A stretch of 64,000 nt of DNA from Mycobacterium arosiense ATCC BAA-1401 = DSM 45069 (GCF_002086125.1 NZ_MVHG01000012.1:37401-101400); one strand, 5' to 3'. Shown: positions 27,382-37,503, counted from the stretch's first letter. Notes: generated by a model not told the origin, from the sequence alone. Program-made: numbers and translations.

Positions 27382-28029
27382 ATGGAGAAGGTGCTCGGGT
27401 CGCTCCTCGTGCTGGGGCTAGCGCTCCCTTGGTATTTCACACAGCGGGCCACCGGTAGCCTGCCGGCGGGATGCGCGGCCGGCCTGGGTGGCCTCGCCGC
27501 CGCGGTGGCCATCCTGTGGTGGCTTTCGGTGCAACGGGATCGTCACCAGGCCGGGGCGCAGCGACGCCGCGACCTCAAATGCGCGAAAGCCGGGCTGCGG
27601 ACCATCGACCGGATGTCGGGCGTCGAGTTCGAGGAATTCGTTGCGGCACAGCTTCGCATCGCCGGCTACAGCGTCACGCCCACGGCGAGCACCGGCGACT
27701 ACGGCGTGGACCTGATCGCCAAGAAGGACGGCGTCCGCATGGCCGTCCAATGCAAGCGGTTGGCGAAGGCGGTGGGCGTGGCCGCGGTCCAGCAGGTCGT
27801 GTCCGGGGCGCTGCACCATGGCTGCAACCGGACGGTCGTGGTGACCAACCAGACCTTCACCAAGGCGGCTCACCGTTTGGCCGTCACCCATCACTGCCGC
27901 CTGGTGGGGCGCACCCAATTGCAGAGCTGGACCCGAATCGCGGCCGTGCCGGTGCGGGGTCCGCGGCGCACACCCGGAGTCGCCTCCCGCGCCAAGCCGC
28001 AGCGGCTCGAACCGGAGAGGGAAGCCTAG
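27382..28029 (+). CDS. Membrane-anchored Mrr-like restriction endonuclease-fold protein
   Basis: A 215-residue protein with two N-terminal transmembrane helices (residues about 5-20 and 30-48) and a PD-(D/E)xK nuclease domain of the Mrr type: FEEFVAAQL (Glu), YGVDLIAKKDG (Asp), and MAVQCKR (Q-x-K) with a downstream V-V-T-N-Q. Soluble Mrr cuts modified DNA; membrane-anchored relatives have unproven roles. Stands alone, with no methyltransferase partner. Confidence 0.78.
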   Translation: MEKVLGSLLVLGLALPWYFTQRATGSLPAGCAAGLGGLAAAVAILWWLSVQRDRHQAGAQRRRDLKCAKAGLRTIDRMSGVEFEEFVAAQLRIAGYSVTPTASTGDYGVDLIAKKDGVRMAVQCKRLAKAVGVAAVQQVVSGALHHGCNRTVVVTNQTFTKAAHRLAVTHHCRLVGRTQLQSWTRIAAVPVRGPRRTPGVASRAKPQRLEPEREA

Positions 28030-28073
28030 CGACAAACTCTGCGCCACAGCTCGTTCGGGCCACCGCGGTAGCG

Positions 28074-28195
28074 TCAGCGCCGGGTCGCGTCCTCGATCAC
28101 CGGCGCGCGATGTCCCGCAGTGGGGTGTTCATGCTCTGCGAGAGTTTGATCAGGGTGTTGAAGGCGGTCCGATCGTCAAGACCGTAGCATCGGCC
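28074..28195 (-). pseudogene. Remnant of an ANTAR-domain regulator C-terminus
   Basis: The minus strand reads YGLDDRTAFNTLIKLSQS then MNTPLRDIARR, the RNA-binding ANTAR helix pattern. Adding one G at about 28100 would continue as VIEDATRR and stop at 28074-28076; without it the frame ends at 28097. No N-terminal part is visible. The remnant lies between the Mrr-like gene and tRNA-Pro. Confidence 0.5.
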
Positions 28196-28307
28196 CAAAT
28201 TTGGGTGCCTGCGCCCGACACGGGCCGGGCGAAGATGCCCCCTGACGGCGGGTGCAGGGATGCTTCGAACGACCGGCCGCAACGGCTGACGAGCGATCGA
28301 ATCTAAC

Positions 28308-28384
<77 letters not shown>

Positions 28385-28445
28385 CTTGAAGCTCCGACAG
28401 CCTATCGCACCGTGCCGTCGGCTGGCCAAACCGCGGTGCGCCAGG

Positions 28446-28836
28446 TCACGTCCAGGCGCACGATCGCTCGAACGCGGCCAGCGTCTCGGCCGGTCCCGTC
28501 GGATCCAATCCCTGCGCCCGCACCCACTCGTGGTTGAAATAGGTGTCGCGGTACCGGTCGCCGCTGTCGGCGAGCAATGTGACCACCGAACCGCTGCGGC
28601 CCTAATAGGCCTCCGACACCGCCGTCGAACCCGACGACGCCGCGACCACGGTGGTGTTCTTTGAGGTACAGCGCGACCTGGGCGCCGGGGCCGCCGGTGC
28701 TCCACGCCGCCGGCAGCGGATACCGAAGCAGATGGGTGTCGGCGCTACGCCGGGCGTCGGCCTGGATCAGCCGCGTCGCGTTGTCGGCCCAGCAACGTGA
28801 GCGGCCGCGGACCACGATCCGGGTCCGGCCGGTCAA
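28446..28836 (-). pseudogene. Rv3684-like PLP-dependent lyase (cysteine synthase family), decayed
   Basis: The N-terminal part reads [20 protein letters not shown] then [10 protein letters not shown], as in cysteine-synthase-like Rv3684. A frame change follows, then [17 protein letters not shown] ending in a stop at about 28603. The C-terminal part resumes as [20 protein letters not shown] and ends ERSCAWT at the stop 28446-28448. Most of the catalytic middle is missing, so the gene is a large-deletion pseudogene with at least two frame breaks. Its 5' end abuts the Rv3683-like gene. Confidence 0.8.
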
Positions 28837-29792
28837 CGCACCGATGCTGTTGGCTGCGAACGGCTCAGGTCACTGGCCGCGTCGCGATCACCCATCGGGC
28901 TGGCGATCAATGTCAATAGCGTCGCTTCCGGGCGGCAGCAGAATCGCACCGGCGCGAACGGCGAGGTGCCCACACCGGCGGACACATGCAACTGCATGTT
29001 CGCGCCCCAGCGGGACGGCCCCTTGGCGCGCGAGCGGTCCAGACCGCAGTTGGTCACCAGCGCGCCGTAGAACGGCAGGCACACCTGACCTCCGTGCGTG
29101 TGTCCGGCCATCACCAGCTGATAGCCGTCGTCGGCGAAGCGGTCGAGCACCCTGGGCTCGGGGGAATGGGTCAGTCCCAGCCGCAGATTCGCCGCCGGAC
29201 TGGCCGGGCCGGCGATGGTTTCGTAGCGGTCCCGGTCGAGGTGGGGGTCGTCCACGCCCGCGGCGGCGACGTGCAGGCCCGCCACTTCGAACTCGCGCCG
29301 GGTGTGGGTGAGGTCGAGCCAGCCGCGCTCGGTGAACGCCGCCCGCAGATCCTGCCAGGGCAGCGGTTCACCGCGGACCCGGTGCGACGGGTTGGTCACG
29401 TAGTTCAGCGGGTTCTTCAACTTCGGCGCGAAGTAGTCGTTGCTGCCGAACACGAAGACACCCGGCCGCGACAGCAGGTCATTCAGGGCCTGGATCACCG
29501 ACGGCACCGCCTTGGGGTGGGCCAGGTTGTCGCCGGTGTTGACCACCAAGTCCGGTTCCCAGCCGGCCAGCTCGCGCAGCCACGCCTGTTTGCGGCGCTG
29601 GCCGGGCGTCATGTGGAGGTCGCTGATGTGCAGCACCCGCAGCGGAGTCGAGCCCGGGGACAGCACGGGCATGGTGATCTCGCGCAGGACGAACGCGTTG
29701 CGCTCGATGACCGCGGCATAGCCGAGGCCGGCGACGCTGGAAGCAAGGGTGGCGGCGCCGGCACGCATCAGGACGGGCAAAACATCAGCCAT
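28833..29792 (-). CDS. Metallophosphoesterase (Rv3683-like)
   Basis: A 319-residue calcineurin-type metallophosphoesterase. Metal motifs are SDLH (near residue 56), NTGDN, GSNDY and AGHTHGGQ. An N-terminal hydrophobic segment ([17 protein letters not shown]) suggests membrane attachment. In this family relatives act on UDP-2,3-diacylglucosamine or other phosphodiesters; the substrate here is unknown. It follows ponA2 on the same strand. Confidence 0.92.
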   Translation of the reverse strand: MADVLPVLMRAGAATLASSVAGLGYAAVIERNAFVLREITMPVLSPGSTPLRVLHISDLHMTPGQRRKQAWLRELAGWEPDLVVNTGDNLAHPKAVPSVIQALNDLLSRPGVFVFGSNDYFAPKLKNPLNYVTNPSHRVRGEPLPWQDLRAAFTERGWLDLTHTRREFEVAGLHVAAAGVDDPHLDRDRYETIAGPASPAANLRLGLTHSPEPRVLDRFADDGYQLVMAGHTHGGQVCLPFYGALVTNCGLDRSRAKGPSRWGANMQLHVSAGVGTSPFAPVRFCCRPEATLLTLIASPMGDRDAASDLSRSQPTASVR

Positions 29793-29848
29793 GGTGGCAG
29801 CCTACTGCCGGTCGCGGACTGGCAGCGTAACTCCCGCGGCAATCGAGG

Positions 29849-32278
29849 CTACGGCGGCGGCTGACCGGGCGCCGGTGGCGGCGGCGCCAGCAGTGGAATG
29901 GTGATCGGCGGCAGGCCAGGGATCTCGACGACCTGCGAACCGACCGGTGGCGGTGCACCTTCCGGTGGCGGTGGCGGGGCCGGCGGGATGCCGTTGCTGA
30001 CCTGGATGGTGATGATCGAGCCCGGAATCGTCGCGCCGCTGGGCGTCGTGCCGACCACTTCGCCCTGCTTCGCGCTGCTGTTGACGAAGTTGTTCTGATC
30101 GGCGACCTGGAAGCCCGCCTCCTTGATGCGCTGGCGTGCCGCGTCGATGTCCAGCCCGGCGACGCTGGGCACCCGTGACCCGGGTGCGCCGTCGACGTAG
30201 CGCGGGTCGGTGGGCGGCAACTGCACCGGCCCGAAATTGGTGGCGATCGGTTTCATCGCGGTGAACCACGTGCGCGCTGGCTCGTTACCGCCGTACAGGT
30301 CGCCCTCGGCGCAGTGGCGCAGTGGGGCGGAGCACAGATCGGTGGGGGTGGTGGAGTCGTCGTAGATGTAGTTGGCCGCCGCGTAGTGGTTGGTGAAGCC
30401 GACGAAGCCCGACGAGCGGTGCGCCTCGGTGGTGCCCGTTTTACCCGACACCGGCAGGTCCCAGCCCGCCGCGCTGGCCGAGCCGGCCGCCGTGCCGCCA
30501 CCCAGGGCGTCCTTGCTCATCGCGTTCGCCAGCGTGTTCGCCAGGCCGTCGGGCACCACCTGGTCGCAGGTCTGGGTGGTGACGGCGACCTCGTTGCCCT
30601 TGCGGTCGACCAGCTTGTCGATCGGGTTGGGCGGGCACCAGGTGCCGCCCGAGGCCAGGGTGGCCGCGACGTTGGACAGCTCCAGCGCGTTCACCTCGAT
30701 GGGGCCCAGCGTGAACGAGCCGATGTTCTGCCGTTTGACGAAGTCGGCCAGGCTCTCGTTGCTGTCGGGGTTGTAGTCGCGCGCCGTGCCCGGGTCGGCG
30801 TAGGACCGCAGCCCGAGCTTGATGGCCATGTCGACCGTGCGGGTCACGCCGACCTGCTGGATCAGCTTGGCGAACGCGGTGTTGGGCGAAGTGGCCAACG
30901 CGTCGGTGACGTTCATCGACCCGCGGTAGTTACCGGCGTTGACCACGCACCAGTTGTCCTTGGGGCAGCCCTTGGCCCCGCCGCTACCCATGCCCTTGGC
31001 CTGGAACCGGCCCGGCACCTCGAGGGTGGCGTTGATGCCCATGCCCATGTCCAGCGCCGCGGCCGTGGTGAAGATCTTGAAGACGGATCCCGCGCCGTCG
31101 CCGACCAGCGAGAAGGGCTGCGGGCGCATGGTTTGACCGGCGTCGACGTCGAGCCCGTAGGTGCGGTTGCTGGCCATGGCCATCACCTTGTGCGACGTCT
31201 TGCCGGGCTGGATCACGCTCATCACGCTCGAGATCCCCGGCAGGGTCGGGCTGGCGAATTTGTCGATAGCCGCCTTGACCGGGATCTGCACATCCGGGTC
31301 CAGCGTGGTCTTGATCAGGTAACCGCCCCGGGCCACCTGTTCCTTACTGATCCCGGCCCGCGACAGGTACTCCTGGACATAGTCGCAGAAATAGGCGCGA
31401 TCGCCCGCCGCGATGCAGCCGCGGGGCAACTCATTGGGTTGCGGCAGAATCCCCAGCGGCGCGGCCTTGGCGGCACGCAGCGCTTCCTCCTCCTGCGGGA
31501 TGTTCTGGATCATGGTGTCCAGCACCAGGTTTCGCCGCGCCAGCGCGCCTTCGGGGTTGATGTACGGGTTGAGCGCGCTGGTCGACTGCACCATGCCCGC
31601 CAGCAGCGCCGCCTGCTGCCAGTTCAGGTCGGACGCGTTGATGCCGAAGTAGGTCTGCGCGGCGTCCTGCACGCCGAACGAACCGTTGCCGAACGACACC
31701 AGGTTCAGATAACGGGTCAGGATCTCGGGCTTGGTGAAGGTTTTGTCCAGCGTCAGCGCCATACGAATCTCGCGCAGCTTGCGGGCCGGTGTGGTTTCCA
31801 CCGCCGCGCGCTTCTCGGCGTCGGTTTTCGCGGTGACCAGCAGTTGGTAGTTCTTGATGTACTGCTGCTCAATGGTCGAGCCACCGCGGGTGTCGACGTC
31901 GCCGCGGGCGTAGCCGGCCAGCCCGGTCAGGGTGCCTTTCCAGTCGACGCCGTTGTGGTCGGCGAACCGCTTGTCCTCAATGGAGACGATCGCCAACTTC
32001 ATCGTGTTGGCGATCTTGTCGCTGGGCACCTCGAACCGGCGCTGCGAATACAGCCAGGCGATGGTGTTGCCTTTGGCGTCGACCATCGTCGACACGGCGG
32101 GCACCTCGCCCTCGAGCAGCTGGGCCGAGCCGTTGGCCACCACTTCCGAGGCGCGATTGGACACCAGTCCCATTCCTCCGGCGAACGGGAATAGCAGAGC
32201 CGTGGCGACGACGCTGGCCAACAAACAGAGCCCCGCAAGCTTGAGGATCGTGAGCATGGCCGGGGGGCGGTCTGACAT
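29849..32278 (-). CDS. ponA2: Bifunctional penicillin-binding protein PonA2
   Basis: An 809-residue class A PBP that polymerises and cross-links peptidoglycan. A single N-terminal membrane anchor (residues about 10-32) precedes a GT51 transglycosylase (catalytic Glu in SIEDKRF; GGSTIEQQYIKN) and a transpeptidase domain (Ser in GSVFK near residue 405, SPN, SGKTGTT). A PASTA domain (VPSVAGLDIDAARQRIKEAG) and a proline-rich C-terminal tail complete it. It is divergent from whiB4 across about 350 bases, as in M. tuberculosis. Confidence 0.96.
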   Translation of the reverse strand: MSDRPPAMLTILKLAGLCLLASVVATALLFPFAGGMGLVSNRASEVVANGSAQLLEGEVPAVSTMVDAKGNTIAWLYSQRRFEVPSDKIANTMKLAIVSIEDKRFADHNGVDWKGTLTGLAGYARGDVDTRGGSTIEQQYIKNYQLLVTAKTDAEKRAAVETTPARKLREIRMALTLDKTFTKPEILTRYLNLVSFGNGSFGVQDAAQTYFGINASDLNWQQAALLAGMVQSTSALNPYINPEGALARRNLVLDTMIQNIPQEEEALRAAKAAPLGILPQPNELPRGCIAAGDRAYFCDYVQEYLSRAGISKEQVARGGYLIKTTLDPDVQIPVKAAIDKFASPTLPGISSVMSVIQPGKTSHKVMAMASNRTYGLDVDAGQTMRPQPFSLVGDGAGSVFKIFTTAAALDMGMGINATLEVPGRFQAKGMGSGGAKGCPKDNWCVVNAGNYRGSMNVTDALATSPNTAFAKLIQQVGVTRTVDMAIKLGLRSYADPGTARDYNPDSNESLADFVKRQNIGSFTLGPIEVNALELSNVAATLASGGTWCPPNPIDKLVDRKGNEVAVTTQTCDQVVPDGLANTLANAMSKDALGGGTAAGSASAAGWDLPVSGKTGTTEAHRSSGFVGFTNHYAAANYIYDDSTTPTDLCSAPLRHCAEGDLYGGNEPARTWFTAMKPIATNFGPVQLPPTDPRYVDGAPGSRVPSVAGLDIDAARQRIKEAGFQVADQNNFVNSSAKQGEVVGTTPSGATIPGSIITIQVSNGIPPAPPPPPEGAPPPVGSQVVEIPGLPPITIPLLAPPPPAPGQPPP

Positions 32279-32628
32279 GGCTACTACAGTAGCGGCCTCC
32301 AGTCACGGCGCCACGCTGCGCGTTCTCCGAAAATCTGCGTCTTCTCGGGACCGGCGGCGGCCACAGATTTGCACTTGCGTCACATGTTTGACGCGCCGCA
32401 GAGCGGGGGAGGCCACTTCTGTGCCTCTCGATTTGGCACGAGACGGCACGCCCGTCCCAAAAAAAGCGTTATCGGACTGTTGCGCAATTGGCACCTGACC
32501 ACCTAACTTAGACACACGGTGAGATTCAGGTAACACCGAAGTACATGGTGTGGCGTAGATCGCTAGGCCAGGATCTGCACCTGAGGAGGGCGGCCGTGAC
32601 GGGCGGCCGGTAGGGAAGGGAACAGTCC
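32279..32628. promoter_or_regulatory. ponA2-whiB4 divergent intergenic region
   Basis: About 350 bases without a credible gene. It must hold the start signals for both genes. GAGGAGG at 32583-32589 is the only strong ribosome-type sequence, but it lies about 40 bases before the whiB4 GTG. No palindromic operator is obvious. Confidence 0.5.
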
Positions 32629-32979
32629 GTGTCACCAATACGGCCGGCGGCGCGTAGGACAAACATCGCAGCCGCACAAGGGATACTCCGCAGCGTCGAC
32701 GCCGAAGAAAGGATCGCTTGGGTTTCGAAGGCGTTATGCCGGACCGCCGATCCCGACGAGTTGTTCGTCCGCGGAGCGGCCCAGCGTAAAGCGGCAGTGA
32801 TCTGCCGGCACTGCCCGGTGATGCAGGAATGCGGGGCAGACGCGCTTGATAACAAGGTCGAGTTCGGGGTTTGGGGCGGCATGACCGAGCGGCAGCGACG
32901 CGCCCTGCTCAAGCAGCACCCCGAGGTGGTTTCCTGGGCGGACTTCTTCGACAAGAGGCGGACCCGCAGCGTCGGCTGA
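32629..32979 (+). CDS. whiB4: WhiB-family redox-sensing regulator
   Basis: A 116-residue WhiB protein. Four conserved cysteines (Cys37, CRHC and C at about 59, 62 and 68) hold an oxygen-sensitive [4Fe-4S] cluster; the turn motif is GVWGGM and the C-terminus is basic for DNA contact. Gene order with ponA2 and the BagAB ATPases identifies it as WhiB4, an oxidative-stress and antioxidant regulator. The start is GTG. Confidence 0.95.
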   Translation: MSPIRPAARRTNIAAAQGILRSVDAEERIAWVSKALCRTADPDELFVRGAAQRKAAVICRHCPVMQECGADALDNKVEFGVWGGMTERQRRALLKQHPEVVSWADFFDKRRTRSVG

Positions 32980-33078
32980 TCTGCAACGGCCCGACGGGCC
33001 GCCGGTCAATCGGTGCAGGTAGGGCCGACAGTCTGGCGCTCGTCATTACGTTTCTGTTACGACGGACCGGGCCGGCTC

Positions 33079-33171
33079 CTCAGCGGGCCGCTGCCCGGCC
33101 CGCATCGTCACCGACGTGGCCAGATGGGCCGGTTTCTCAGCGGGCCGCTGCCCGGCCCGCATCGTCACCGA
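33079..33171. repeat. Two 36-bp direct repeats, each a strong hairpin
   Basis: Identical 36-base units occur at 33079-33114 and 33136-33171. Each contains GCGGGCCG-CTGCC-CGGCCCGC (stems at 33083-33103 and 33140-33160). The second copy includes the stop codon and last codons of the Rv3680-like gene. Lying between convergent whiB4 and bagB, the hairpins could act as a two-way terminator, although U-tracts are lacking. Confidence 0.8.
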
Positions 33172-34294
33172 CCGAAGTGATCTGATCGGCGAGCGCCCGC
33201 AGCGCCTCCAAGTCGGAAACATCGAACGGCAGCGACGGGACGCCGATCACCGGCACGTGCGGGTTGGCCCCGGTGAACCGGGAAAGCAGCCTGATCTCCC
33301 GCTTGGCGGTCTGGGCGCGGTCGGCGTGAATCTTCAACACCGCTGACGCGAGCGACGCGGACTCGGAATCGCCATCCTGGTCCAGCATTTCGCTGCCGTC
33401 GATCGCGCGCTCGGCCGGTAGCGAGCACAGCGGCGGGTGCGTCCGGTTCAACACCAGCCCCGCGAGCGGCATCCCCTCCTGCGACAGGCGGTCGACGAAG
33501 AACGCCGCCTCCCGCAGCGCGTCGGGCTCGGCCGCCGACACCACGACGAACTGCGTCCCACGTCTTTTCAGCAGCGCGTAGGTGCGATCGGCCTTTTCGC
33601 GGAAGCCGCCGAAGGTGGCGTCCAGGGACTGCACGAAGGCGGCGGCATCGCCGAGCATCTGCGAACCCAGGATCGTGGACATCGCCTTCATCGCCAAACC
33701 CATTGCGCCGGTGACCAACCGTCCGATGCCGCGGCCCGGCGCCAGCAACAGGCGCCACAGCCGGCTGTCCATGAAGCTGCCCAGCCGCTTCGGCGCGTCC
33801 AAGAAGTCCAGGGCGTTGCGCGACGGCGGGGTATCGACGACCACCAGGTCCCAGCGATCCTCGGCCAGCAGCTGGCCCAGCTTTTCCATCGCCATGTACT
33901 CCTGCGTGCCGGCAAGCGAACTGGCGACGGTCTGATAGAACTGATTATCCAAAATCGCCTGCGCGCGACCGGGTCCCGAGTACTGCACCACCATTTCGTC
34001 GAAGGTGCGACGCATGTCGAGCATCATCGCGTGCAGCTCGCCGGGAACCTCCGCCGCCAGCGGAACGCGTTGCGGCGTGTTGCCGAGGTCGCTGACGCCC
34101 AGCGCCTGAGCCAGCCGCTTGGCCGGATCAATCGTCAAAACGCAGACGTTGCGCCCGTATTCGGCGGCCCGCAGCGCCATCGCGGCCGCGGTGGTGGTCT
34201 TGCCCACCCCGCCCGCGCCGCAGCACACCACCACCCGGTTGGTGGTGTCGGCCAGGATGGCGGCCATATCAAGCCGTTTGGGTGTGGTGCTCAT
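33137..34294 (-). CDS. bagB: ArsA/Get3-like ATPase, second subunit (Rv3680-like)
   Basis: A 385-residue P-loop ATPase of the anion-transporting/Get3 group. The deviant Walker A is [16 protein letters not shown] (near residue 27) and switch regions are LTIDPAKRL and [15 protein letters not shown]. It forms a pair with the adjacent Rv3679-like protein. In M. tuberculosis the pair is reported to protect against nitric oxide and glycerol-derived toxicity. Start overlaps the upstream stop (ATGA). Symbol from memory of that literature. Confidence 0.88.
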   Translation of the reverse strand: MSTTPKRLDMAAILADTTNRVVVCCGAGGVGKTTTAAAMALRAAEYGRNVCVLTIDPAKRLAQALGVSDLGNTPQRVPLAAEVPGELHAMMLDMRRTFDEMVVQYSGPGRAQAILDNQFYQTVASSLAGTQEYMAMEKLGQLLAEDRWDLVVVDTPPSRNALDFLDAPKRLGSFMDSRLWRLLLAPGRGIGRLVTGAMGLAMKAMSTILGSQMLGDAAAFVQSLDATFGGFREKADRTYALLKRRGTQFVVVSAAEPDALREAAFFVDRLSQEGMPLAGLVLNRTHPPLCSLPAERAIDGSEMLDQDGDSESASLASAVLKIHADRAQTAKREIRLLSRFTGANPHVPVIGVPSLPFDVSDLEALRALADQITSVGDDAGRAAAR

Positions 34295-35310
34295 CGAACC
34301 CCCTGCTGCGCAAGCGATTCCGAAAGCTCGTAGAGGCTACCGAGGTCGACGCCGTCGGAAATGGCCGGTAGTTCGAGCCGCGCCACATGCAACGCGTCGA
34401 GCTGTTGTGCGATGTCGGCGCGCGTGGCGACCACCGTCGCGTGCTCGATGGTCTCGGTCAGCAGGCCGGCGAACTCCTGGTCGTTCAAGCTGATTCCGGA
34501 CTTATCCAACCCGGCGCGCACCGAGTCCGCATCGACGTCGCCCTCGGCGGCCTTGGCCAGGTCGGCCGGCTGCAAATAGGACGGAATGTTGCGGTTCACG
34601 ATCACGCTGCCGATCGGCAGTTGCATCTCGGCAAGTTCCTCGATGGCTTCCAGCGTTTCCTGGACCGGCAATGCCTCCAACAGGGTGACTAAGTGAATGG
34701 CCGTCTGCTCGGAATGCAGCAGTTTCACCACGCCCTCGGCCTGCGAATGCACGGGACCGCCCTTGGCCAAATCGGACACGGCTTTGGTGACGTCCAGGAA
34801 GCGCGCGATCCGTCCGGTCGGTGGGGCGTCCACGACGATCGCGTCATATATCGGCAGCCGATTCTTGCCGACGCGGATCACCGTCTCTTTGATCTTTCCG
34901 GTCAGCAGCACGTCACGCAGCCCGGGTGCGATCGTCGTCGCGAACTCGATCGCGCCGATGCGGCGCATCGCGCGACCCGCAATGCCCAGGTTATAGAACA
35001 TCTCGAGGTATTCCAGGAAGGCGGCCTCGATGTCGATCGCCAGGGCGTTGACCTGACCGCCGCGTTCGGCGGTCGCGATCTTCACCTCCTGATACGGCAG
35101 GGGCGGGACGTCGAAGAGTTGCGCAATCCCTTGGCGCCCCTCGACTTCCACGAGCAAGACCTTGCGGCCCCCGGCGGCCAGCGTCAGTGCCAGCGCGGCC
35201 GCGATGGTCGACTTGCCCGTACCGCCTTTGCCGGTCACGAAATGTAAACGGGCCTTAGTCAAGCGCGCAGGCCAGCCGACGGCAGCTCCGCCGCTCGATG
35301 TGGTTGCCAC
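34291..35310 (-). CDS. bagA: ArsA/Get3-like ATPase, first subunit (Rv3679-like)
   Basis: A 339-residue ATPase paired with the preceding entry. Walker A is [17 protein letters not shown] (near residue 27), and later motifs are [13 protein letters not shown] and [14 protein letters not shown]. No transmembrane helices are present, so it acts in the cytoplasm. Divergent from the DUF4177-type small gene. Confidence 0.9.
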   Translation of the reverse strand: MATTSSGGAAVGWPARLTKARLHFVTGKGGTGKSTIAAALALTLAAGGRKVLLVEVEGRQGIAQLFDVPPLPYQEVKIATAERGGQVNALAIDIEAAFLEYLEMFYNLGIAGRAMRRIGAIEFATTIAPGLRDVLLTGKIKETVIRVGKNRLPIYDAIVVDAPPTGRIARFLDVTKAVSDLAKGGPVHSQAEGVVKLLHSEQTAIHLVTLLEALPVQETLEAIEELAEMQLPIGSVIVNRNIPSYLQPADLAKAAEGDVDADSVRAGLDKSGISLNDQEFAGLLTETIEHATVVATRADIAQQLDALHVARLELPAISDGVDLGSLYELSESLAQQGVR

Positions 35311-35345
35311 CTTCGCATGCTAGCCCGACCCGATAAGCTCGCGGC

Positions 35346-35507
35346 ATGAGCCAACCGACCGCATGGGAGTACGTCACGGTCCCGCTGCTGACGCATGCCA
35401 CCAAACAGATCCTCGACCAGTGGGGTGCCGACGGCTGGGAGTTGGTGTCCGTGCTGCCAGGGCCGACTGGCGAGCAGCACGTCGCGTACCTGAAGCGCCC
35501 CAAGTAA
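35346..35507 (+). CDS. Small DUF4177-like protein (Rv3678A-like)
   Basis: A 53-residue protein beginning MSQPTAWEYVTVPLLTH and ending in AYLKRPK. The pattern W-E-Y-x-T-V-P-L ... QWGADGWELVSV is typical of DUF4177/actinobacterial small proteins. It precedes the RidA-like gene by 12 bases and is probably co-transcribed. Confidence 0.85.
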   Translation: MSQPTAWEYVTVPLLTHATKQILDQWGADGWELVSVLPGPTGEQHVAYLKRPK

Positions 35508-35519
35508 AGGTCGTCTGCG

Positions 35520-35975
35520 ATGAGTGCTTCGGCCCGACTCGGGGAGCTCGGCCTCGAGCTTCCGGAGGTGGTTGCCCCGCTGGCCGCCTACGTGCCGGCC
35601 GTGCGTACCGGCGACCTGATCTACACCGCGGGCCAGCTGCCGATGCAGGCCGGAAAGCTGTTGGGCACCGGAAAGGTCGGCGCCGACGTAGGCCCCGACG
35701 AGGGCAAGGCGCTGGCCCGCATCTGTGCGCTCAACGCACTGGCGGCCGTCAACTCCCTGGTGGGCATCGACGCGGTGACCCGGGTGGTGAAGGTCGTCGG
35801 GTTCGTTGCGTCGGCCCCGGGGTTCAACGGCCAGCCCAACGTCATCAACGGGGCCTCCGAACTGCTCGCGGAGGTGTTCGGCGAGCGGGGCGCGCATGCG
35901 CGTTCGGCGGTCGGCGTCTCCGAGCTGCCACTGGGTGCACCGGTGGAAGTGGAGCTGATCGTCGAGGTTGGCTGA
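35520..35975 (+). CDS. RidA family protein (Rv3678c-like)
   Basis: A 151-residue YjgF/YER057c/UK114 protein. Conserved segments are YTAGQLPM, ALNALAAVNSLVG and the Arg in ARSAVGV that in active RidA binds the imine carboxylate. RidA hydrolyses reactive enamine/imine intermediates; this subfamily's activity is unproven. Second gene of a short rightward operon. Confidence 0.9.
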   Translation: MSASARLGELGLELPEVVAPLAAYVPAVRTGDLIYTAGQLPMQAGKLLGTGKVGADVGPDEGKALARICALNALAAVNSLVGIDAVTRVVKVVGFVASAPGFNGQPNVINGASELLAEVFGERGAHARSAVGVSELPLGAPVEVELIVEVG

Positions 35976-35980
35976 CCCTC

Positions 35981-36784
35981 GTGACCAAGGCCGCCGAGTC
36001 GCTGACCCACCCCGCGTACGCCAAGCTGCGGGCGGTCACCGACACCGCGTCGGTGCTGCTGGCCGACAACCCCGGCCTGCTGACGCTGGAGGGCACCAAC
36101 ACCTGGGTGCTGCGCGGCCCGCGCAGCGACGAGCTGGTCATCGTCGACCCCGGGCCCGACGACGACGAGCACATCGCGCGGGTCGCCGCGCTGGGCCGTA
36201 TCGCCCTGGTCCTGATCAGCCACCGGCACAGCGATCACACCGACGGCATAGACAAGCTGGTCGAGCTGACCGGGGCGACCGTGCGCTCGGCGGGTAGCGG
36301 TTTTCTGCGCGGCCTCGGCGGCGAGCTGACCGACGGCGACGTGATCGAGGCCGCCGGCCTCAAGATCACGGTCATGGCGACCCCCGGCCACACCGCCGAT
36401 TCGCTGTCGTTCCTGCTCGACGATGCCGTGTTGACCGCCGATACCGTGCTGGGCCGCGGCACCGCCGTCCTCGACAAGGAGGACGGCAACCTGACGGACT
36501 ACCTGGAATCCCTGCGGCGCCTGCGCGGCCTGGGCCGAAGGGCGGTGCTGCCCGGGCACGGCCCCGAGCTGACCAATCTGGAGAACGTCGCCGAGGGCTA
36601 TCTCGCGCACCGGCGGGAGCGATTGGATCAGGTACGTTCGGCGCTGCGCGAGCTGGGGGAGGACGCCAGCGCTCGCCGAATCGTCGAACACGTCTATGTC
36701 GATGTCGACGAGAAGCTCTGGGATGCCGCAGAGTGGTCGGTGCAGGTACAGCTCGATTTCCTGCGCTCGGAGTCATCGGCGTAG
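35981..36784 (+). CDS. Metallo-beta-lactamase-fold hydrolase (Rv3677c-like)
   Basis: A 267-residue MBL protein of the glyoxalase-II/LACTB2-like group. The metal motif is SHRHSDHTDG (near residue 72), followed by TPGHTADS and LPGHGPE. A C-terminal winged-helix-like extension resembles LACTB2 nucleases. The GTG at 35981 follows the ridA stop by five bases; longer reading frames run through the upstream gene. Confidence 0.88.
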   Translation: MTKAAESLTHPAYAKLRAVTDTASVLLADNPGLLTLEGTNTWVLRGPRSDELVIVDPGPDDDEHIARVAALGRIALVLISHRHSDHTDGIDKLVELTGATVRSAGSGFLRGLGGELTDGDVIEAAGLKITVMATPGHTADSLSFLLDDAVLTADTVLGRGTAVLDKEDGNLTDYLESLRRLRGLGRRAVLPGHGPELTNLENVAEGYLAHRRERLDQVRSALRELGEDASARRIVEHVYVDVDEKLWDAAEWSVQVQLDFLRSESSA

Positions 36785-36828
36785 CGGCGCCCCCGCCGTT
36801 CTACGGCCGCACGGGTAGGCCGGGCGGA

Positions 36829-37503
36829 TTAGCGAGCTCGGCGTGCGAGCCTTTCGGAGTCCGAGATCAGCACGCTCTTGCCCTCCAAGCGGATCCAGCC
36901 GCGGTGGGCGAAGTCGGCCAGCGCCTTGTTCACCGTCTCCCGGGAGGCGCCCACCAGCTGCGCGATCTCTTCCTGCGTCAGGTCGTGGGTGACCCGCATC
37001 GCGCCACCCTCCTGGGTGCCGAAACGCTGGGCGAGCTGAAGCAGCTGCTTGGCCACCCGGCCGGGCACATCGGTGAAGATGAGGTCGGCCAGGTTGTTGT
37101 TGGTGCGGCGCAGGCGGCGGGCCAGCACCCGCAGCAGCTGCTCGGCGATCTCGGGACGGTCGGCGATCCAGGCGCGCAGCGCGTCGCGGTCCATCGATAC
37201 CGCCCGCACCTCGGTGATTGTCGTGGCGCTGGACGTCCGGGGCCCCGGGTCGAAGATCGACAGCTCGCCGAACATGTCCGACGGGCCCATGATCGTCAGC
37301 AGGTTCTCGCGCCCATCGGGCGAACGGCGACCGATCTTCACCTTCCCCGAAACGATGATGTACAGCCGGTCGCCGGGTTCCCCCTCGGCGAAGACCGTGT
37401 GTCCACGGGGGAAGTCGACGGGTTGCAGCTGCTTGGTCAGTGCTGTGACTGCGCCGGGTTCAACCCCTTGGAAGATTCCTGCCCTTGCCAGGATCTCGTC
37501 CAC
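36829..37503 (-). CDS. crp: cAMP receptor protein
   Basis: A 224-residue CRP/FNR regulator nearly identical to M. tuberculosis Rv3676. The cAMP pocket includes [18 protein letters not shown], and the C-terminal helix-turn-helix is [20 protein letters not shown]. It controls resuscitation, respiratory and whiB1-type genes in response to cAMP. It is preceded on the same strand by the Rv3675-like gene and converges with the MBL gene. Confidence 0.97.
   Translation of the reverse strand: MDEILARAGIFQGVEPGAVTALTKQLQPVDFPRGHTVFAEGEPGDRLYIIVSGKVKIGRRSPDGRENLLTIMGPSDMFGELSIFDPGPRTSSATTITEVRAVSMDRDALRAWIADRPEIAEQLLRVLARRLRRTNNNLADLIFTDVPGRVAKQLLQLAQRFGTQEGGAMRVTHDLTQEEIAQLVGASRETVNKALADFAHRGWIRLEGKSVLISDSERLARRAR

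Noticed and set aside
28402..28836. A 144-codon minus-strand frame as an intact gene
   Set aside because: Only its first third matches a lyase; the match continues in other frames with stops, so it is a pseudogene.
30314..32194. A 626-codon plus-strand open frame
   Set aside because: Antisense to ponA2, whose domains and active sites are complete; the frame is a codon-bias shadow.
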